Source of the DNA: CAXMRP01 sp965216515
Lineage (GTDB): Bacteria > Pseudomonadota > Alphaproteobacteria > Rhizobiales > Afifellaceae
Direction of reading: 5' to 3'
Length of the DNA: 64,000 nucleotides
Assembly (NCBI GenBank): GCA_965216515.1
Contig: OZ244173.1
Span: forward strand, 1,178,001 to 1,242,000
A program made the translations under genes and the position numbers. How positions within the stretch are numbered: position 1 is the stretch's first letter; each line of letters begins with the position of its first letter. This document shows, piece after piece, positions 60,547 to 64,000 of this stretch. The notes beneath the pieces were generated by a model, which searched no databases, had not been told where the DNA came from, and worked only from the letters and a program-made list of their open reading frames with translations.

Positions 60547-61698
60547 TCATGCTCCTGCGGGATCGCTCGCCGCCCGCGGCACCAGGGTGACGTGTTCGCC
60601 GACCCTGCGCCGGGAAAGCGCCAACAGAAATCCAACGGTCAGCGCCGCCGAGATCATCGCCGAGCCGCCAGATGAAATGAAAGGCAGCGTCATGCCCTTG
60701 GCCGGCAGGAGCTGCAGGTTGACGCCCAGATTGATAAAGGCCTGCAACCCGATCTGGGTCGTTAGCCCCGCCACGGCCAGCCGTTCAAACAGCCCCGAAC
60801 GCCCAAGCGCGCGAAACAGGCCGCGCATGACAAGCGCCGCAAACAGGCCGACAATCGCCAGACACATGATCACGCCGAACTCCTCCGCCACGACGGCAAA
60901 CACGAAATCCGTGTGGGAATCGGGAAGGATGCGCTTGACCACCCCTTCGCCCGGGCCGGCTCCCGACCAGCCGCCGCGCCGGAACGACTCAAGCGCGGTA
61001 TCGACCTGGAACGTGTCCCCGCTGGCAGGATCGAGAAACCGGTCAATGCGGTTGGCGACATGGGGAAATGTCGCATAGGCCAGGCCCAGCCCGGCCACCG
61101 ACAGTCCGGCCAGCGTCGCCACGATGAATGTCGGCACGCCGGCAAGGAAAAACAACACGCCCCAGATGGCAAAATAAAGCGCCGACTGCCCCAGATCCGG
61201 CTCCGCCACCAACAGGGCAATGACGATGACGAGAAGTACGACCGCCAGAAGCCGCCCGGGCACATCGGCCCTGTTGGTGCCCTCGGCGAACAGCCAGGCG
61301 ACGATGATGATAAAGGCCGGTTTGGTGAACTCGGAGGGCTGCAATGAAAACCCAGCGACAAAGAGCCAGCGCCTCGAGCCCTTGATTTCCGGACCGAAAA
61401 ACAGCACCGCGATCATCAGCGCCAGGCCGGCGACCAATACGATCAGCGCCACCCGCCGCACCTGCCGCGGCGTCAGAAAGGACAATACGATCATCAGCAC
61501 CGCCGCCGCCGGCGCAAACACTGCGTGCCTGTAGACGAAGTGCCACGAATCCAGGCCCAGCCGTTCTGCAACCGGCGGGCTGGCCGCAAAGGAAAGAATG
61601 AAGCCGCCGGCCAGCAGCACCAGCACCAGAGCGAGCATCGGCCGGTCGACGGTCCACCACCACTCGGCCAGACGCGACGGTTTTGCTCGGCTGATCAT
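60547..61698 (-). CDS. ftsW: FtsW, SEDS peptidoglycan glycosyltransferase
   Basis: FtsW polymerises septal peptidoglycan from lipid II. The 383-residue protein starts at ATG 61698 (MISRAKPSRLAEWWWTVDRP), overlapping the murD stop by 4 nt. It has ten hydrophobic segments, the SEDS block GSRRWLFVAGFSLQPSEFTK, the catalytic-region SHTDFVFAVVAEEFGVIMCL, and LPAKGMTLPFISSGGSAMIS. The C-terminus is short and basic. Confidence 0.97.
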   Translation of the reverse strand: MISRAKPSRLAEWWWTVDRPMLALVLVLLAGGFILSFAASPPVAERLGLDSWHFVYRHAVFAPAAAVLMIVLSFLTPRQVRRVALIVLVAGLALMIAVLFFGPEIKGSRRWLFVAGFSLQPSEFTKPAFIIIVAWLFAEGTNRADVPGRLLAVVLLVIVIALLVAEPDLGQSALYFAIWGVLFFLAGVPTFIVATLAGLSVAGLGLAYATFPHVANRIDRFLDPASGDTFQVDTALESFRRGGWSGAGPGEGVVKRILPDSHTDFVFAVVAEEFGVIMCLAIVGLFAALVMRGLFRALGRSGLFERLAVAGLTTQIGLQAFINLGVNLQLLPAKGMTLPFISSGGSAMISAALTVGFLLALSRRRVGEHVTLVPRAASDPAGA

Positions 61699-63110
61699 GA
61701 GGCCATCTCCTGTTTTCCGGCTCGACAAAAGGCCCGCGCGGCCTCGGCGAAGGCACGCCCGCGCGCCTCGAAATCGGCAAATTGGTCAAACGATGTCGCC
61801 GCAGGCGACAACAGCACAACCGGCTCCGCGCCGTGATCGCGCGCCGCATCGGCGCCGGCGAGCGATACCGCCGAGGCAAGGTCGCCGGCGATCACATGAT
61901 CGACCTGCCCCGCCAGGGTGTCCGAAAACCGTTCCGCCGCCTCGCCGATCAGATACGCCTTGGCGATCCGCGGGAACAAATCCGCAAGACCATCGATCCC
62001 CCCGGCCTTGGCCCGTCCACCGGCAATCCAGTAGATGCGTTCATAGGCACCAAGCGCCCGCGCCGCCGCCTCTGCGTTTGTCGCCTTGGAATCGTTGACA
62101 AAAACCACACGGCCCAACCGGCCCACGATCTCCATCCGGTGTTTCAGGCCCGCGAACGTGGCCATCGCCACCAGGATGTCGTTGTCATCAAGACCAAGCG
62201 CCCTGCAGATCAGGAACGCGAATGCGGCGTTTTGCAGATTATGCCGGCCCCGAAGCGGCAGATGCGCGGCAAGCGGCACCGGAATCGCATCCGGCGATGC
62301 GGCGACCAGATTGCCGTCCGGGTCGACAAGGTATTCGCTGCCGGACCGGTCCCGGCCCGGCCCGGCAGTCGCTACCCGCCACAGGTCCGGGCGCTCGCCG
62401 CGGTGCGATTCGGCGACGGCTCGCATATCCGGCTCGTCGACACCGATGATCCGCAGGGCGCCGGCCCGCCCGTTGCGGAATATCCGGTCCTTGGCGGCAC
62501 GGTAGCCGGCCATGTCGCCGTGCCGGTCCAGATGATCGGCGGTAACGTTCAGCCACACCGCGATGTCGGCGGAAAACCGGTCGACCAGATCCAATTGGTA
62601 GGAGGACAATTCCAGCACATAGATTTCACCTGTGCCGGGCGGATCGAGATCCAGCGCCGCATTGCCGATATTGCCGCCGACCTGGGCCGGAAGGCCGCCG
62701 GCGACGAGGATGTGCCCGGCAAGCGCCGTTGTCGTCGACTTGCCGTTGGTCCCGGTGATGCCGACAAAGATCGCCTGCCCACCGTGTTCGCGATAGAGGA
62801 GCTCGATATCGCAGATGATTTCGACGCCCGCCTGTCGCGCCTGACCGACCACCGCATGCGGTTGCGGATGGGTGAGCGGTACGCCGGGCGCCAGAACCAG
62901 CGACGAGAGCGCTGCCCAGGGCCACTCGGAGATGGGCGCAACGCGGGCACCCAGGGCGCTTGCCGCGTCCCGCCCCGGCGCCCTGTCATCCCAGGCCCAG
63001 ACCACCGCGGCGCCGCCGGCGATGGCGGCAGATACCGTGGCCAATCCGCTACGGGCCAGGCCGAAGATCCCGATCGACTGCCCGCCAAGATGCGAAAGAG
63101 CGATCGCCAC
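61695..63110 (-). CDS. murD: UDP-N-acetylmuramoylalanine--D-glutamate ligase
   Basis: MurD adds D-Glu to UDP-MurNAc-L-Ala. The 471-residue ligase has the N-terminal IGIFGLARSGLATVSAAIAG, ATP-binding VGITGTNGKSTTTALAGHIL, the central ELSSYQLDLVDRFSADIAVW and LNVTADHLDRHGDMAGYRAA, the KHRMEIVGRLGRVVFVNDSK block and VVLLSPAATSFDQFADFEAR. It lies 9 bp after mraY and 4 nt overlapping ftsW. Confidence 0.98.
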   Translation of the reverse strand: MAIALSHLGGQSIGIFGLARSGLATVSAAIAGGAAVVWAWDDRAPGRDAASALGARVAPISEWPWAALSSLVLAPGVPLTHPQPHAVVGQARQAGVEIICDIELLYREHGGQAIFVGITGTNGKSTTTALAGHILVAGGLPAQVGGNIGNAALDLDPPGTGEIYVLELSSYQLDLVDRFSADIAVWLNVTADHLDRHGDMAGYRAAKDRIFRNGRAGALRIIGVDEPDMRAVAESHRGERPDLWRVATAGPGRDRSGSEYLVDPDGNLVAASPDAIPVPLAAHLPLRGRHNLQNAAFAFLICRALGLDDNDILVAMATFAGLKHRMEIVGRLGRVVFVNDSKATNAEAAARALGAYERIYWIAGGRAKAGGIDGLADLFPRIAKAYLIGEAAERFSDTLAGQVDHVIAGDLASAVSLAGADAARDHGAEPVVLLSPAATSFDQFADFEARGRAFAEAARAFCRAGKQEMAS

Positions 63111-63119
63111 GGCCGTCCC

Positions 63120-64000
63120 CTAGCGAAGCTTCAAGGTGGACAGTCCGATCAACGCGAGTACGACGGAAATGATCCAGAAGCGGATCACGACCTGGGGCTC
63201 CGTCCATCCCAGTTGTTCGAAATGATGATGGATCGGAGCCATCTTGAACACACGCTTGCCGGTGAGTTTGAAGGAAATCACCTGAATGATCACCGAAAGG
63301 GCCTCCAGCACGAACAGGCCGCCGATGATGCCGAGGACGATCTCGTGCTTTGTCGCCACGGCGATGGCGCCAAGCAGCCCGCCCAGCGACAACGAACCCG
63401 TGTCGCCCATGAAAATCGCCGCCGGCGGCGCGTTGAACCACAGGAATCCAAGCCCGGCGCCGATCAGCGCGCCGCAGATGACCGAAAGCTCCGATGTGCC
63501 GCGGATGAAATTGATTTGCAGATATTCGGCAAAAATCGCATGGCCGGTCACATAGGCGATCAGCCCGAACGACGCTGCCGCGATCATCACCGGCACGATC
63601 GCCAGCCCGTCCAGGCCGTCGGTCAGATTGACCGCATTGCCCGCACCGACAATGACGAAGGCGGCAAACACCAGAAAGAACAGGCCGAGATTGACGGCGA
63701 CATCCTTGAAGAACGGAAACGCGACCGTCGGCGCCAGGGGATTGTCGCCATATCGGGTCATGATGAAGACGCCGACTGCCGCCACCACCGCCTCAAGTGC
63801 CAACCGTGCCTTGCCGGACAGGCCCTCGTGGCTGGCGCTGGTTACCTTGAGGTAGTCGTCATAAAAGCCGATCAGCCCGAAGGCCGCGGCGATGGCCAGA
63901 ACCGACCAGACGTAAACACTGCCGAGGTCGGCCCAGAGCAGCGCCGAGACGGTCACCCCCAACAGGATGATCAACCCGCCCATCGTTGGTGTGCCGGCCT
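63120..64000 (-). CDS. mraY: phospho-MurNAc-pentapeptide transferase MraY (N-terminus outside window)
   Basis: MraY makes lipid I from UDP-MurNAc-pentapeptide and undecaprenyl phosphate. About 293 C-terminal residues are present; the frame continues off the right edge through AGTPTMGGLIILLGV, a conserved block about 70 residues into the protein. The catalytic motifs are IGFYDDYLKVTSASHEGLSG (Asp-Asp), GAGNAVNLTDGLDGLAIVPV and the HHHFE loop (KMAPIHHHFEQLGWTEPQVV). Multiple transmembrane helices are present. It begins the minus-strand dcw block seen here. Confidence 0.97.
   Translation of the reverse strand, partial: AGTPTMGGLIILLGVTVSALLWADLGSVYVWSVLAIAAAFGLIGFYDDYLKVTSASHEGLSGKARLALEAVVAAVGVFIMTRYGDNPLAPTVAFPFFKDVAVNLGLFFLVFAAFVIVGAGNAVNLTDGLDGLAIVPVMIAAASFGLIAYVTGHAIFAEYLQINFIRGTSELSVICGALIGAGLGFLWFNAPPAAIFMGDTGSLSLGGLLGAIAVATKHEIVLGIIGGLFVLEALSVIIQVISFKLTGKRVFKMAPIHHHFEQLGWTEPQVVIRFWIISVVLALIGLSTLKLR

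Overview
The window is a 64 kb piece of a GC-rich alphaproteobacterial chromosome, most likely from the Hyphomicrobiales (Rhizobiales) or a close relative. Three things point there: a circularly permuted (two-piece) tmRNA gene beside sspB; the gene order thyA-folA-hflK-hflC-DUF2065-degP with serB and miaA next to it, followed by the ilv genes; and the dcw order mraY-murD-ftsW-murG-murC-murB-ddl-ftsQ-ftsA-ftsZ-lpxC. I see no prophage, insertion sequence, CRISPR array, rRNA or ordinary tRNA gene. Almost everything is core chromosome, and the most interesting material is in leader regions, operators and a few unusual proteins.

Regions. (1) 1-14.8 kb, mostly minus strand: end of a DUF1624 membrane protein; leuA with a leucine-rich leader peptide; a PhzF-like enzyme and a CPA1 Na+/H+ antiporter; on the plus strand a secreted NGNGGG-repeat protein; then ilvC, an operon of RecD-like helicase / SDR-DoxX fusion / DUF2269, a small periplasmic protein, and ilvB-EamA-ilvH preceded by a classical attenuator. 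Together leuA, ilvB, ilvH and ilvC cover most of the specific steps of branched-chain amino acid synthesis, and azlC-azlD at 44-45 kb would export these amino acids. (2) 14.9-24.9 kb: a HerA-like ATPase, miaA, serB, a DegP protease, and the DUF2065-HflC-HflK membrane-protease modulator set transcribed after thyA-folA. (3) 25-28 kb, plus strand: the permuted ssrA gene, its ClpXP adaptor gene sspB, fumC and a ribbon-helix-helix protein. (4) 28-45 kb: a giant AsmA-family protein with a roughly 500-residue TolA-like coiled coil, an FAD-linked D-lactate/glycolate-type oxidase, an ArsR/SRPBCC pair, a ClC protein, an SRPBCC protein, a UvrD/PcrA helicase, prmA, a small unknown protein, a long-form aminopeptidase P and azlCD. 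(5) 45-64 kb, minus strand: ligA, recN, bamD, lpxC and then the division and cell-wall cluster up to mraY, which runs off the right edge.

Most noteworthy: a leuA leader peptide whose Leu codons CTC CTT CTC CTT are exactly complementary to the leuA ribosome binding site; an ilvB leader peptide with a Val/Ile/Leu run followed by a clear intrinsic terminator, probably read from a leaderless mRNA; a perfect palindromic operator inside the azlC promoter; an asmA reading frame whose natural N-terminus has no ATG/GTG/TTG start; and CtrA-like motifs upstream of ddl and of the HerA-like gene. None of this amounts to a clearly new multi-gene system.
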